Below are positions 45,940-56,343 of a stretch of DNA of 64,000 bases, piece by piece. This DNA is from Puteibacter caeruleilacunae. Lineage in GTDB: Bacteria; Bacteroidota; Bacteroidia; Bacteroidales; Prolixibacteraceae. The position numbers were made by a program, and so were the translations under genes. The stretch's first letter is position 1, and the number at the start of each line of letters is the position of its first letter. A model generated the notes under the pieces. It saw only the letters and a list, made by a program, of their open reading frames with translations, had not been told where the DNA came from and did no database searches. Where the stretch lies: assembly GCA_005217565.1 (NCBI GenBank), contig SJCO01000009.1:124001-188000 (forward strand). The letters run 5' to 3'.

Positions 45940-48645
45940 ATGAAATCGATATTAAAGACAAAGGTATTTATAGTTTTAATGCTATATAGTCTTGCCTTTT
46001 CAGCAAATGCACAGGCACCCTATTGGCTAAAAAATTATGAATCAGCCTATCAACAAAATCCGGCAGAAGCTGCTAAACAATGGTATAAAGAGGCCAAATT
46101 TGGTATGTTTGTCCATTTAAACCTGGCATCGTTATGTGAGAAAGGGAAAGATGACTATACCGAATTTAAACGTGGAAAAGCAAGCGACAGGTTACTTGTG
46201 CATCTTGGCATTGACAGAAAAAAGTATGATTCATCTTCAAACGTTGATGAACTGCTTTATAGTCAATATAATTTGACAAATTTCGATCCTGAAAGCATAT
46301 GTCAAATGGCTAAGAAAGCCCACATGTCATACATTGCCTTCACAACACATCATTTGGGAGGCTGTTACAACTTTAAGACCAGTCTTTCTGATTTTAATAG
46401 TTTAAATGCTCCATGCAGCAGAGATCTTGTTGCTGAAATGGCAAAGGCCTGTAAGAAGTACAATATTGCACTGTTTTTATATGTTCCGCCAAGTATTTCA
46501 TTAACAACTCAGGATCATTATCAGCACAACAGAACATACCTTACCGAGCTACTTACTCAATATGGAAATGTTGCAGGTATCTGGTTCGATGGTATTGGAG
46601 GATATTACAAAAATCCAGCTAACTATAAGCAACTCGACAAATTACACGCCTTAGTAAAAGAACTTCAACCACATGCGCTCATTTCTTTTAAAGAGGGAGC
46701 ACTGGGTGATGAGGACTTTCTTTCGCCTGAACACTTTATGCTTCCATTCGAATATTCATGGAATGATGATGGTATACAAAAACGTTATGATATTCGTGTA
46801 AACAGATGGAAGCAGCATAACAAAGGAAGATGGGAAAATTGCATGAAGCATAAGCTTAGAGAGGTAAATACCGTAATGCAAAAATGCAAAGGTCGCGATA
46901 ACTATGGAGGTGATGGTGGATGGATAAATGATGAAACTGCTACCCATTTAACAGGGAATGAGGTATACGAGTGGTTAACCTATGCCAGACACACCGGATC
47001 TAACTTGCTTATGAACATAGGACCTCGAAGCGATGGTTCTATCCACCCAGATGATCTAAAGGCATTGACTAAAGTTGGAGAGATTATTGACACAAAAGGA
47101 TGGCCTAAGGTTAAACATCAAATTGAAAAATACGAAGCCAATTGGGAGTCACTGCGTCGACATGAAATACCTAAGTGGGCAGAAGATGCAAAATTTGGAA
47201 TTTATGCCCATTGGGGTGTTTACTCTCAGACTGGTGCATGGAACCATACTAAAGCCAATTGGGGTAATTATTACATTACTGGCTATCATGGATATTATTC
47301 GCCTAATCAAAACAATGAACAACGACAGTTATTTGAAGAGCATGTCGGAAAAATCCAAAATGGATATGGTTATAAAGATCTGGCTAAAAAATTCAAAGCC
47401 GAGGCATTTGATCCTATCTATTGGGCTGATTTAATTGAAAAATCAGGAGCTAAATATGCTGGAATGTGTGCTGTTCACCACGATGGTTATTGCATGTGGG
47501 ATAGTGAGGTAACTGATTTCTGCGCGGGAAAATTAGGTCCTAAAAGAGATGTCAATGGAGAATTACTAGCTGTGCTTAAGAAAAGAGGAATAAAAACGAT
47601 AGCCTCCTTCCACCATGGAAGAACAGTTAAACACTTCGATGGTATTGTCAAGAAATTAAAATCGACTCCCGGCTACGAACAAGTAGATTTATTGAATCCT
47701 GATTTCTACAATTACTATTGGTATTTAGGTGGAAAGGAGCGTTTTACTGCTAAACGCAAGGCATTAACAATGGAATATATCGACAAATACTCTCCTGATG
47801 TTTTATGGTTTGATGGAGGCGGTGGCAAATATGATACAGAAGAGATTATTGCTCATTTCTTCAATAATGGTATAAAAAACAACAAAGAGGTATGTATTCA
47901 TAACAAAGGAAACTTTGGGAAAAACTTTGGTCTTTACAGCTATGAGAATGGAGCTCACCGTCCGTCGTATGTTGATTGGCCCTGGGAAGACGATACGCCA
48001 AGCTCTACAGGTTGGTGCGACTGGCAATGGGATAAAAACATACAGTACAAAAAATCACGCGATGTTATTGTTCGCCTTTGTGATTTGGTATCGCGCAATG
48101 GAGGACTTCTCTTATCAATGAATCCTCGACCTGATGGATCATTAGATAAAGAACAAGAAGAGTTATTATTGGGTATTGGAAAATGGCTTAAACAAAATGG
48201 AGAAGCAATATACGGTACCCGTCCTTGGAAAATATATGGTGAGGGACATCTTGAGGATCTATTCTTCACTCAAACCAATCCAATAGATGGAAAAAAATCA
48301 AGACCTATTCAACCAAACACGACTTTATTCAACTGGGAGGATGTACGATTCACAACAAAGGATAATGTGCTATATGCAACAACATTAGGAATCGCTCCAG
48401 ACAAGCATGTCATAATAAAATCACTCAATCAGCAAGAACAGATATCTTCTGAGAATAAAATCACATCCATAGAACTAATTGGGTATGGTAAAATAAAATA
48501 CCGCAGAGATGCAAACGGCCTCTATATTACATTACCTGATGAACTACCCAATAAGGTAGCCCTCGTTTTTAAAATCAATGTAAAAGGTAAACTTATATCA
48601 AGAAAGAACACAGGAAGCAATTCTGTAATTCCTGCACAGACATAG
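45940..48645 (+). CDS. Tandem double GH29 alpha-L-fucosidase
   Basis: A 901-residue exported protein (signal ends near SANAQA) with two GH29 barrels in one chain; ordinary GH29 enzymes are ~450-600 residues. Domain 1 (about 40-390) starts EAKFGMFVHLNLAS and has the presumed nucleophile Asp217 in GIWFDGIGG, but the usual HWG is HLN and the usual HHDGF is HHLGG. Domain 2 (about 405-790) is canonical: FGIYAHWGVYS, VHHDGYCMWD and nucleophile Asp625 in VLWFDGGGG. Each domain ends in the family motif GSNLLMNIGPRSDGS or GGLLLSMNPRPDGS. Domain 2 is most like the single GH29 next door. Domain 1 may have altered specificity or bind rather than cleave. A C-terminal beta domain ends it. Confidence 0.92.
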   Translation: MKSILKTKVFIVLMLYSLAFSANAQAPYWLKNYESAYQQNPAEAAKQWYKEAKFGMFVHLNLASLCEKGKDDYTEFKRGKASDRLLVHLGIDRKKYDSSSNVDELLYSQYNLTNFDPESICQMAKKAHMSYIAFTTHHLGGCYNFKTSLSDFNSLNAPCSRDLVAEMAKACKKYNIALFLYVPPSISLTTQDHYQHNRTYLTELLTQYGNVAGIWFDGIGGYYKNPANYKQLDKLHALVKELQPHALISFKEGALGDEDFLSPEHFMLPFEYSWNDDGIQKRYDIRVNRWKQHNKGRWENCMKHKLREVNTVMQKCKGRDNYGGDGGWINDETATHLTGNEVYEWLTYARHTGSNLLMNIGPRSDGSIHPDDLKALTKVGEIIDTKGWPKVKHQIEKYEANWESLRRHEIPKWAEDAKFGIYAHWGVYSQTGAWNHTKANWGNYYITGYHGYYSPNQNNEQRQLFEEHVGKIQNGYGYKDLAKKFKAEAFDPIYWADLIEKSGAKYAGMCAVHHDGYCMWDSEVTDFCAGKLGPKRDVNGELLAVLKKRGIKTIASFHHGRTVKHFDGIVKKLKSTPGYEQVDLLNPDFYNYYWYLGGKERFTAKRKALTMEYIDKYSPDVLWFDGGGGKYDTEEIIAHFFNNGIKNNKEVCIHNKGNFGKNFGLYSYENGAHRPSYVDWPWEDDTPSSTGWCDWQWDKNIQYKKSRDVIVRLCDLVSRNGGLLLSMNPRPDGSLDKEQEELLLGIGKWLKQNGEAIYGTRPWKIYGEGHLEDLFFTQTNPIDGKKSRPIQPNTTLFNWEDVRFTTKDNVLYATTLGIAPDKHVIIKSLNQQEQISSENKITSIELIGYGKIKYRRDANGLYITLPDELPNKVALVFKINVKGKLISRKNTGSNSVIPAQT

Positions 48646-48707
48646 CATATAACTCAATACTACGGAATTATAAAAACTAGATATTTAATACATCTTACTA
48701 TTAAAAA

Positions 48708-50264
48708 ATGGAAACAAGACTAAATTCAAAATCTTTGTGGGGCTTACTACTGATCTCATTATTGATCAGTTGTACTTCACAGAAGAAAAAAGAACAAATT
48801 GAACAATCAAATGAACTATATCAACCAACATGGGAATCTATTGCGAAAGCAAAACCTGCCACATGGTGGGAAGACGGTAAGTTTGGGATTTTCATCCACT
48901 GGGGGCCATATTCCGTTGCTGGTTACAAGCTAGGAAATAAAGGCTATGCCGAAGCAATAACCAACGACATGTATAGACGTCCGGAAAAGTATAAAGAGTT
49001 CTTTATGGAAAAATTTGGAGCAGCACCTCCTGAATTTGGATATAAAGATTGGGTAGATTTATATAAAGCAGAAAAATGGAATCCTCAACAATGGGCCAAG
49101 CTATTCAAGGAAGCAGGAGCTACCTATGTTATTCCAACTGGAGAACACCATGATGGCTTTGTAAACTGGGATTCTGATCTAACTGAGTGGTGTGCGACTA
49201 AAAAAGGTCCCAAACGTGACCTCATCGGTGATTTGGCAAAGGCTGTGAGAGGAGAAGGTTTAAAATACGGAATTTCTTATCACCGAGAAAGACACCCTAG
49301 TCGATTTACCGAAGGATTTCATGTATATGATCAGCCATATCCTCAAGTAAAAGAGGAAATCAAAAATGATCCTAAGTGTGCCGATTTATATGGTCCTTTT
49401 GAGTACAGCGATGATTTTATCAATGATTACGTAGCTCGCTGGAAAGAAGCAGAAGAAAAGTATCAACCTGATTTCATGTGGATAGACGACATTCCTATTT
49501 TCTACAGTGCTCCTGGTGATCCTCAGGTTACAAAATTCCAGAATGCATTCAAGGGTATGATTGCTGATTACCTGAATAATGCACAAAAATGGGGTAAAGA
49601 GGTATACTTTAACAACAAAGGGAAACACCTTAATTTCCCTGAGACAGTTGGTTGTAGAGAGAAGGATAATATGCAAGTTGACACCATTGGCACTCGCTGG
49701 CAAAATCCTGCAACTCTTGGTGTGTCATATGCTTACATGCACCACGAAGAGGTTCATGATCTATATAAAACTCCTGCTGAACTAATTCGCCTACTAGTAG
49801 ACGTTGTGAGTAAAAATGGTAACCTTCTGCTGAACATTGGACCTAGAGCAGATGGAACCATACCTGAAGGGATGCAACGTCGTTTGCTAGCTATGGGAAA
49901 ATGGTTAAAGACTAATGGCGAAGCAATTTATTCGTCTAAACCATGGAAATTATATGGAGAATATTCTGGTGATATTATTGAAGAAAAAGATGTTCACTAT
50001 AGCAACCACAGTATGCGCATTCATGAAAATGAATATCGATACACAACCAAGCAAGGAAAAATATTTGTTACAGCATTTCAAAATGAAACGAGTCCGTTTA
50101 CCCTATCTGCCTTCAAGAACTTTGATAGCAATAAGATAAAATCAATAGAAACCATTGATGGGAAATCGGTAGAATGGAATATAAGTGATAAAGGCTTAAC
50201 GCTAACACCACAAAAGAATTCACAATTCTACCTGGCTTCCGTATATCGTATTGTCCTTAAGTAA
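48708..50264 (+). CDS. GH29 alpha-L-fucosidase, lipoprotein
   Basis: A 518-residue fucosidase anchored as a lipoprotein (lipobox LLISC, Cys22). Barrel features: KFGIFIHWGPYS, GEHHDGFVNWD (His147-His148-Asp149) and the likely nucleophile Asp260 in FMWIDDIPIF. The GNLLLNIGPRADGT motif is present. WIDD in place of WFDG is a common variant. It ends with a short beta domain and no extra carbohydrate-binding module. A terminator follows at 50292. It would release terminal L-fucose from desulfated oligosaccharide at the outer membrane. Confidence 0.93.
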   Translation: METRLNSKSLWGLLLISLLISCTSQKKKEQIEQSNELYQPTWESIAKAKPATWWEDGKFGIFIHWGPYSVAGYKLGNKGYAEAITNDMYRRPEKYKEFFMEKFGAAPPEFGYKDWVDLYKAEKWNPQQWAKLFKEAGATYVIPTGEHHDGFVNWDSDLTEWCATKKGPKRDLIGDLAKAVRGEGLKYGISYHRERHPSRFTEGFHVYDQPYPQVKEEIKNDPKCADLYGPFEYSDDFINDYVARWKEAEEKYQPDFMWIDDIPIFYSAPGDPQVTKFQNAFKGMIADYLNNAQKWGKEVYFNNKGKHLNFPETVGCREKDNMQVDTIGTRWQNPATLGVSYAYMHHEEVHDLYKTPAELIRLLVDVVSKNGNLLLNIGPRADGTIPEGMQRRLLAMGKWLKTNGEAIYSSKPWKLYGEYSGDIIEEKDVHYSNHSMRIHENEYRYTTKQGKIFVTAFQNETSPFTLSAFKNFDSNKIKSIETIDGKSVEWNISDKGLTLTPQKNSQFYLASVYRIVLK

Positions 50265-50291
50265 GTACTTAAGGCATTGTTCTGTTTCAAT

Positions 50292-50320
50292 AGGAAGGGT
50301 ATTATGCCCTTCCTTTATTT
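50292..50320 (+). terminator. Rho-independent terminator after GH29
   Basis: AGGAAGGG (50292-50299) and CCCTTCCT (50307-50314) form a perfect 8-bp stem around TATTATG and run into TTATTTTATT. Likely partial, as genes continue on the same strand. Confidence 0.7.
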
Positions 50321-50356
50321 TATTAAAAAGAACCGATAATTATAAAACCAATAACC

Positions 50357-52183
50357 ATGTTACAATCATCAAAAATTATCTATGCCCTGCATGTTCTATT
50401 CTTTTTTACTTGCTCAATAACAGATGGCCTCCCTTCCTCCTCAAAGCGCCCAAATGTCATTCTTATAATGACCGATGATCAAGGCTATAGTAACTTAGGC
50501 TGTCAGGGACACCCTGTTATTAAAACTCCCAATATCGATAAGTTTGCCGAAAACGCTATACAACTTACCAACTTTCATCAGGAAATTCTTTGTTCTCCCT
50601 CTAGATCAGCTTTAATGACCGGTAGATATTCTGCTCGCACAGGAGCCTGGCGAACAGCTGCAGGACGTTCAATTATGAAAGATAATGAAACAACCCTTGC
50701 TGAGCTGTTTAAGTCTAACGGATATAAAACAGCACATATGGGGAAATGGCATCTAGGAACCAATTATCCTTTTAGATCTATGGATCAAGGATTTGATGAA
50801 GTAGTCTCTCATAAATCAGGAGGTATTGGTCAGATAGCAGATTACTGGGGTAATGATTATTTTGATGATACCTATTACCACAATGGTGAGCCAACAAAAT
50901 ACAAAGGTTACTGTGCTGATGTTTGGTTTAACAAAACAATCGATTTCATTGATAGTAATAAAGACAATCCTTTTTTCGTTTATCTGGCATCGAATACCCC
51001 CCATTCACCCTACATTGTTAGTGAAAAGTATTACAAACCATATATCGATCAGAATGTCCCTGAAAAGAGGGCGAAGTATTATGGAATGATTACTAATCTG
51101 GATGACAACATGGGAAATCTTCTCAAATATCTTAACGAAGAAGGTTTGGCAGATAATACAATCATAGTCTTCACAACAGATGATGGAGCATCGGGAACGT
51201 CGTGCAATACTCATGATGGCTCGGTAGATGGATTTCCAACTGATGGATATAATGCAGGTTTACGCGGAAGAAAAGCTTCGGTTTATGAAGGAGGTCATCG
51301 TACTTTCTGTTTCTGGAAATGGCCTAATGGTAATCTGACCAATCATATGGAAATAGACCAACTAACAGGTGTATGGGACATCTTCCCTACTCTAGCTGAC
51401 TTGTGTAATATCAAAATACCAAAACATTTAAACATAGATGGCAAATCACTTACTTCTCTACTCTATGCAAGAAAAAATAATCAATGGCCTGATAGAACCC
51501 TTTTTGTTCAACTTCATGGAGGTGTAGGATTAAAATATCTTCCAGGAGCACCCCATCCCTTTCAAGAATCAGCAATCATGAAAGGCCCATGGCGATTAAT
51601 CAATGGCAAAGAGCTATATCATATCGATAATGACAGAAGACAGGAGCATAATATTGCACTCCAATACCCAGAAATTGTTAAAGAACTTCGTAATTCATAC
51701 AACCAGTGGTTTAAATCTACAACTAAAGATATGAATATTCCATGTCGCACCGTACTAGGTGATCAAGCCGAAAATCCTCTTGAACTTTCAGCACAAGAGA
51801 TGTATACCTCTGAAGGTAATAGTCCTGCCTCAGCAAAACATGCTATTAACCTCGAACGTTCATCATCACCATGGAAAGTGCACATCGCTCAATCGGGGAA
51901 ATATATGATCAAAGCCTCAAGATATCCTGTCTATTCAAATATACCGATGGGAATTAAAGCATCATCAGGGAAACAGGATCTCAATGTAAATAAAGTTACC
52001 CTTCGGATTGGGTCCAAAACCTTCGAAAAGCACGCAACTTCGAATGATGCCTACGCTGAATTTAGCGCTATTCTTACAAAAGGAGATAACGAATTACAAG
52101 GATTTATTATCGATCAGGAAGGGAAAAAATATCCTACCTATTTTGTACTTGTTGAAAAAGTAAAAAGCAATACACAACAATAA
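50357..52183 (+). CDS. S1 family sulfatase with C-terminal beta domain
   Basis: A 608-residue sulfatase, about 100 residues longer than the others here. The signal peptide is MLQSSKIIYALHVLFFFTCSITDG. The formylglycine motif is C-S-P-S-R at Cys79, followed by GRYSARTGAWRTAAGR. Metal motifs are IMTDDQGYSNLGC and FTTDDGASG: Asp-Asp replaces the usual Asp-Asn in the second. The extra C-terminal segment (about 480-605) is a beta-rich module beginning LELSAQEMYTSEG that may bind carbohydrate. Exported; specificity unknown. Confidence 0.9.
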   Translation: MLQSSKIIYALHVLFFFTCSITDGLPSSSKRPNVILIMTDDQGYSNLGCQGHPVIKTPNIDKFAENAIQLTNFHQEILCSPSRSALMTGRYSARTGAWRTAAGRSIMKDNETTLAELFKSNGYKTAHMGKWHLGTNYPFRSMDQGFDEVVSHKSGGIGQIADYWGNDYFDDTYYHNGEPTKYKGYCADVWFNKTIDFIDSNKDNPFFVYLASNTPHSPYIVSEKYYKPYIDQNVPEKRAKYYGMITNLDDNMGNLLKYLNEEGLADNTIIVFTTDDGASGTSCNTHDGSVDGFPTDGYNAGLRGRKASVYEGGHRTFCFWKWPNGNLTNHMEIDQLTGVWDIFPTLADLCNIKIPKHLNIDGKSLTSLLYARKNNQWPDRTLFVQLHGGVGLKYLPGAPHPFQESAIMKGPWRLINGKELYHIDNDRRQEHNIALQYPEIVKELRNSYNQWFKSTTKDMNIPCRTVLGDQAENPLELSAQEMYTSEGNSPASAKHAINLERSSSPWKVHIAQSGKYMIKASRYPVYSNIPMGIKASSGKQDLNVNKVTLRIGSKTFEKHATSNDAYAEFSAILTKGDNELQGFIIDQEGKKYPTYFVLVEKVKSNTQQ

Positions 52184-52309
52184 ATATCGTTATACATCAA
52201 ATTTGCATCGCATTTGTGCAATACTGAAATTCTCAGACTAGCTAGATTTGAAGATGTATCTAGCCAACAGAAATATGTTAGCATAACATTAATCTAAACG
52301 AATATATTT

Positions 52310-53824
52310 ATGAAATCATTAATTACTCCCGCGATACTATTGGGAACAATTAATTTATTTTGCAGCTGCAACAAGACAACACAGCAACCTCAGCGCCCGA
52401 ATGTGGTTGTTATTTACGCTGATGATATGGGATATGGTGACATCTCATGTCAGAATAAAGATGCTAAATTAAAGACTCCGAATATCGATAAACTGGCATC
52501 TGAAGGAGTAAGATTCACCGACGCGCACAGTTCTTCAGGCATTTGCTCTCCTTCTAGGTTTGCACTGTTAACGGGGCAGTATCATTGGCGTCGAATGCAT
52601 GATATCGTATGGGCATTCGGACCATCTGTTTTTAAGCAAGGAGAATATACTGTTCCTAAAATGATGAAACAACAAGGTTATACCACAGCAGCCATTGGTA
52701 AATGGCACCTTGGTTGGAACTGGGAATATAACTCTGAGCCGCAACGAAAAGGAAAGCAAATTTCGGTTAAACCAGAGCAAATTGTAACTGATAGACCTAT
52801 TAATGGCGGACCTGTTGATCAAGGTTTTGATTATTACTTTGGAGATGGAACGATTAATTTTCCTCCTTATGCATGGGTTGAAAACAATCGATTTGTTGAA
52901 GCACCAACAGTTCCGCTTGATTTAAAAGGAAAGAAAACTCTTGAAGGTCATTGGGAATTCAGAAAAGGACCTATGGTTGAGGACTGGGATCCTTATCAAG
53001 TTCTTCCAACTTTAACAAAGAAAGCTGAGGAGTATATTTCTAATCAAAAAGCAGATAAACCATTCTTCTTATACTTTGCATTACCATGTCCTCATGCTCC
53101 GATTATTCCTAACGAAGAATTTCGTGGAAAGTCAAATGCAGGAGCCTATGGCGATTTTGTTGTTCAAACTGATTATGTAGTAGGAAGAGTGCTTAAGGCG
53201 CTTGAAGATGCGAACTTATCAGACAATACTTTAATCATCTTCTCTGCCGATAATGGGCCTGAGCTTTATGCTTACGACCGTATCAAGAACTACAAACACC
53301 GAAGTATGGGTGAATTAAGAGGATTAAAGCGAGATACATGGGAAGGCGGACATAGAGTTCCATTTATTGTAAAATGGCCAGGAAAGGTAAAAAAAGGAGT
53401 TGTAAGCAATGAAATAATCAGTCAGATTGATATTGCAGCCACCCTTGCAGATATTACAGGTTATAATCTTCAGGAAAATGATGCCCTTGATAGTCATAAC
53501 TTAAAGCCATTACTTCTTGGTAAATCGTATGAAAAGCCATTACGAGAAGCGACAGTTCAAAACACCTTTAAAGATCGTTATGCAATTCGTCAAGGCGATT
53601 GGGTTTTAATCGATTGTTTCTCGGGAGAACATACAAGGATGCCTAAGTGGTATGGAGAACAAGAAAAGTATGAAAGCTATGACAAAACAAATCCAGGACT
53701 TTTATACAATTTAGCAGATGATCCATCACAACATCACAATTTATATTCAAAGTATCCTGAAAAGGTAAAAGAGTTACAAAAACTACTCCATCAATACCGC
53801 ACTGAAGGACGAACAAGAAAGTAA
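52310..53824 (+). CDS. S1 family sulfatase, lipoprotein
   Basis: A 504-residue arylsulfatase-A-like enzyme. The signal ends in FCSC with two candidate lipidation Cys (18 and 20). The formylglycine motif is C-S-P-S-R at Cys79, with metal motifs [13 protein letters not shown] and FSADNGPE. It shares with the sulfatase at the left window edge the VRFTDAH entry and the [14 protein letters not shown] segment, so the two are likely paralogues from different ends of the locus. Last gene on the plus strand, convergent with the next operon. Confidence 0.92.
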   Translation: MKSLITPAILLGTINLFCSCNKTTQQPQRPNVVVIYADDMGYGDISCQNKDAKLKTPNIDKLASEGVRFTDAHSSSGICSPSRFALLTGQYHWRRMHDIVWAFGPSVFKQGEYTVPKMMKQQGYTTAAIGKWHLGWNWEYNSEPQRKGKQISVKPEQIVTDRPINGGPVDQGFDYYFGDGTINFPPYAWVENNRFVEAPTVPLDLKGKKTLEGHWEFRKGPMVEDWDPYQVLPTLTKKAEEYISNQKADKPFFLYFALPCPHAPIIPNEEFRGKSNAGAYGDFVVQTDYVVGRVLKALEDANLSDNTLIIFSADNGPELYAYDRIKNYKHRSMGELRGLKRDTWEGGHRVPFIVKWPGKVKKGVVSNEIISQIDIAATLADITGYNLQENDALDSHNLKPLLLGKSYEKPLREATVQNTFKDRYAIRQGDWVLIDCFSGEHTRMPKWYGEQEKYESYDKTNPGLLYNLADDPSQHHNLYSKYPEKVKELQKLLHQYRTEGRTRK

Positions 53825-53845
53825 GTTGATTTCAAGATAAAAAAT

Positions 53846-53876
53846 AAAGGGGTATCCGTTTGCGATACCCCTTTTT
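53846..53876. terminator. Bidirectional terminator between convergent operons
   Basis: AAAGGGGTATC (53846-53856) and GATACCCCTTT (53864-53874) pair perfectly over 11 bp with a 7-nt loop. T-tracts flank it in both directions (CCCCTTTTT on plus; TTTATTTTTT on minus), as needed for convergent genes ending at 53824 and 53901. Confidence 0.93.
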
Positions 53877-53900
53877 AGAATGGTCAATGATGAACTGATA

Positions 53901-56249
53901 CTACCAAAAGTCATACAAACTCTCAGCATCTTTTTTATTTCTATGGAAATTAGCTTTTCTCCCATCATCAGGAACATCAAGCTTTAAATAATCAGCAGGA
54001 TAATTTTTCTTTAATCCTATTTCTTTGAAATCAATTTCATTAAAACCTAGTGCAAATGCTGGTGAATTTGGATCTAAACGAAATCCTTCTTGTTCCATTC
54101 CTAAAAACTTAGGATCTACTGCAACACTCTCCGTTTCGATATCTGATTTGTTCCACTGCGAAACATGCTTTTCCGCATCAGATGATTTCTCCTTACACCA
54201 AAAAATATTTTGATTCGTTTTACAATTAGGAGGTAATGAGATTCCCTCAGAAGCGCGGTAAGATTCACGATAATAATTTACCTTCTTCCCTGACTCGTAG
54301 AAAATATTTTTCTGAATAAGTGATCCATAATCAGCTTCCTCATCCGGATACGATGCAAAACGAATATACTCTTTAACACTACAATCAATCAGCTTATTAT
54401 TAAGTATATGATTATAACCTTTATGTACAATACCTGAAATATTAGCCATGTAAATGATATTGTTCTCAAAAGTTGTACCTCTCTGCCAATCATCCGTTCT
54501 TAATACCCCTGAAGCATGACTGGCAATATGGTGTACATAGTTGTTACGCACAATATTTCCTTCTCCCGCACCAGAAACATTTAATACTGATCCATCAGCC
54601 AAATACTCTAAAGCACGATAGACTTCATTATTCTGTACAATATTGTTTCTGGCATGTAAATATGGCAACAGTTGTTTCCAACGTTCTCCCAATGAAGTAG
54701 CTTCTACAATATTTCTCTTCTTTTGATCTTTTTCTATTTCTGCCCAACGTATGGTTTTAGATCCTTCATCGAAATCGCACCATTTCTTTTCTAGTATAGG
54801 CATCCTAACACCACATAGACCAACTCCTTTTCTTGGAACATGATGGATCAGGTTGTGTTCGATTGTATTTTCTCCACTTTGCCAAACAAATACTCCAGCA
54901 CCATGAGTTATCACTTGTCCAACATGATGGATTAAGTTATTTCCTATGTAATTGTGTTTATTAACGTCTTTAGTTCCAGGACCATATCCACAAAGCAGAA
55001 TACCCATATGTCCAACATAATCAATTAGGTTATTCTCAATACGAATATCCTGGCAGTAAAGATCAAGTCTGATTGCTGAGTTTCCACTGTTTGTAAACCT
55101 ACAACCTTCAACAACACACTTTTTTGCTCCTCGGAATCGTAACATTGCATTGCCGTTATCAAACTTATCCCAATCGTGCTGTATACCCCATCCTTTATGA
55201 TCATCTTTCCAACTATACCTATCGGTATGCGTGAAAGTGATTCCACTGAATTTCAAATTCTTTACAGGAATATCAGTTGATCCCTCATAATCAACCTCTC
55301 CTTCCACTTTTATCAATTCCTTCAATGCTGGCACAACTAAATTACCCTCTGGTATAGTTCCCTTAGGCCAGTAATAAATCTTCTTATTCTTATCAGATGT
55401 AACAAAAGTTCCCTCGGCTAAATAGTCTATTGCATTTTCAATCCAAGGTTGTGTATGTGATAATTTAGCTCCTGGAGGGGCATTTGCTTCAATGCTAAGA
55501 AAACCAACATTATTCTTGAAGTCAATTTTCTCAAGTGGCAAAATATTCATCGCCCATGGCACTGGTGCAAAACCAACTTCGATCTCTTCAATATTATCCC
55601 AATTCTTTAGAATTTTTTGAGGATCTTTAAAATGGAATTGCTTCAATTGAAATCTATCCTCATCATCATAGACATTCATACTTTTCGAAGCTTTATAGGC
55701 TTTGTTTTTATCTATTTGCGACGACTTTACATTAAAATCGATAGGTTTCATTGGTAGAATCTCAAAACCTTCCTTTCTAGCTCTATCAATTCGCCTATTA
55801 CCAGCAAACATCACATAGAATTTACTAATCCCTTCCGGAAAATCAGCTTCCCACATTTTGCCTTTAGCAGCTTCTGGTGTTCCATTAGGAAATGTTGTAC
55901 ACCTCTTCCATTCAACGACAGGGATTCCTGAGCTTAACACAGGTTGCTCATCTTTCCATTTTTCAAAACTGTAGACAAAACCATCAGGAGCACTATTGTC
56001 TAGTCCAAATACAATGGTCTTATCAACTTGATACGTCCCTCCCCTCAGAAATACAGTTATATTACATTTCTTCTCTCTGGTAGAGAGTTTACTGATCACA
56101 TTTTTTGCCTGTTCAACCGATTTAAAAGGTTGTTCAAACGTTCCTGGATTTGAATCGTCTCCGTTAGGACTAACAAAGTAGGCTTTATCCCCACCTGAGC
56201 CGCATGAGAATAACACGACGGCCATCAAAATACACAATAATAGTTTCAT
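53901..56249 (-). CDS. GH141-like right-handed parallel beta-helix lipoprotein
   Basis: A 782-residue paralogue of the enzyme at 39856-42105, here with a lipoprotein signal (lipobox LFSC, Cys16). The entry AYFVSPNGDDSNPGTFEQPF and the block FVWQSGENTIEHNLIHHVPRK align with the other copy, as do CGYGPGTKDVNKHN and RTDDWQRGTTFENNI. It is probably membrane-tethered where its paralogue is free, suggesting division of labour on long versus short fragments. Assignment to GH141 (alpha-L-fucosidase activity) is from overall pattern and context. First listed enzyme of the minus-strand right-hand operon after a terminator. Confidence 0.72.
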   Translation of the reverse strand: MKLLLCILMAVVLFSCGSGGDKAYFVSPNGDDSNPGTFEQPFKSVEQAKNVISKLSTREKKCNITVFLRGGTYQVDKTIVFGLDNSAPDGFVYSFEKWKDEQPVLSSGIPVVEWKRCTTFPNGTPEAAKGKMWEADFPEGISKFYVMFAGNRRIDRARKEGFEILPMKPIDFNVKSSQIDKNKAYKASKSMNVYDDEDRFQLKQFHFKDPQKILKNWDNIEEIEVGFAPVPWAMNILPLEKIDFKNNVGFLSIEANAPPGAKLSHTQPWIENAIDYLAEGTFVTSDKNKKIYYWPKGTIPEGNLVVPALKELIKVEGEVDYEGSTDIPVKNLKFSGITFTHTDRYSWKDDHKGWGIQHDWDKFDNGNAMLRFRGAKKCVVEGCRFTNSGNSAIRLDLYCQDIRIENNLIDYVGHMGILLCGYGPGTKDVNKHNYIGNNLIHHVGQVITHGAGVFVWQSGENTIEHNLIHHVPRKGVGLCGVRMPILEKKWCDFDEGSKTIRWAEIEKDQKKRNIVEATSLGERWKQLLPYLHARNNIVQNNEVYRALEYLADGSVLNVSGAGEGNIVRNNYVHHIASHASGVLRTDDWQRGTTFENNIIYMANISGIVHKGYNHILNNKLIDCSVKEYIRFASYPDEEADYGSLIQKNIFYESGKKVNYYRESYRASEGISLPPNCKTNQNIFWCKEKSSDAEKHVSQWNKSDIETESVAVDPKFLGMEQEGFRLDPNSPAFALGFNEIDFKEIGLKKNYPADYLKLDVPDDGRKANFHRNKKDAESLYDFW

Positions 56250-56262
56250 ATCTTAAAAGATT

Positions 56263-56315
56263 AAAAACCACTGAATGGGAATACGATATACATGTCAGAA
56301 ATTCCCAAACAGTGG
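56263..56315 (-). terminator. Terminator between frameshifted GH29 and GH141-like gene
   Basis: CCACTGAATGGGAAT (56268-56282) and ATTCCCAAACAGTGG (56301-56315) pair at 13 of 15 positions. On the minus strand a TTTTT run follows (plus A at 56263-56267). The 18-nt loop is long, so it may be only partly effective. Confidence 0.65.
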
Positions 56316-56343
56316 CAACACACTATACTTTTCTAATTATGAT

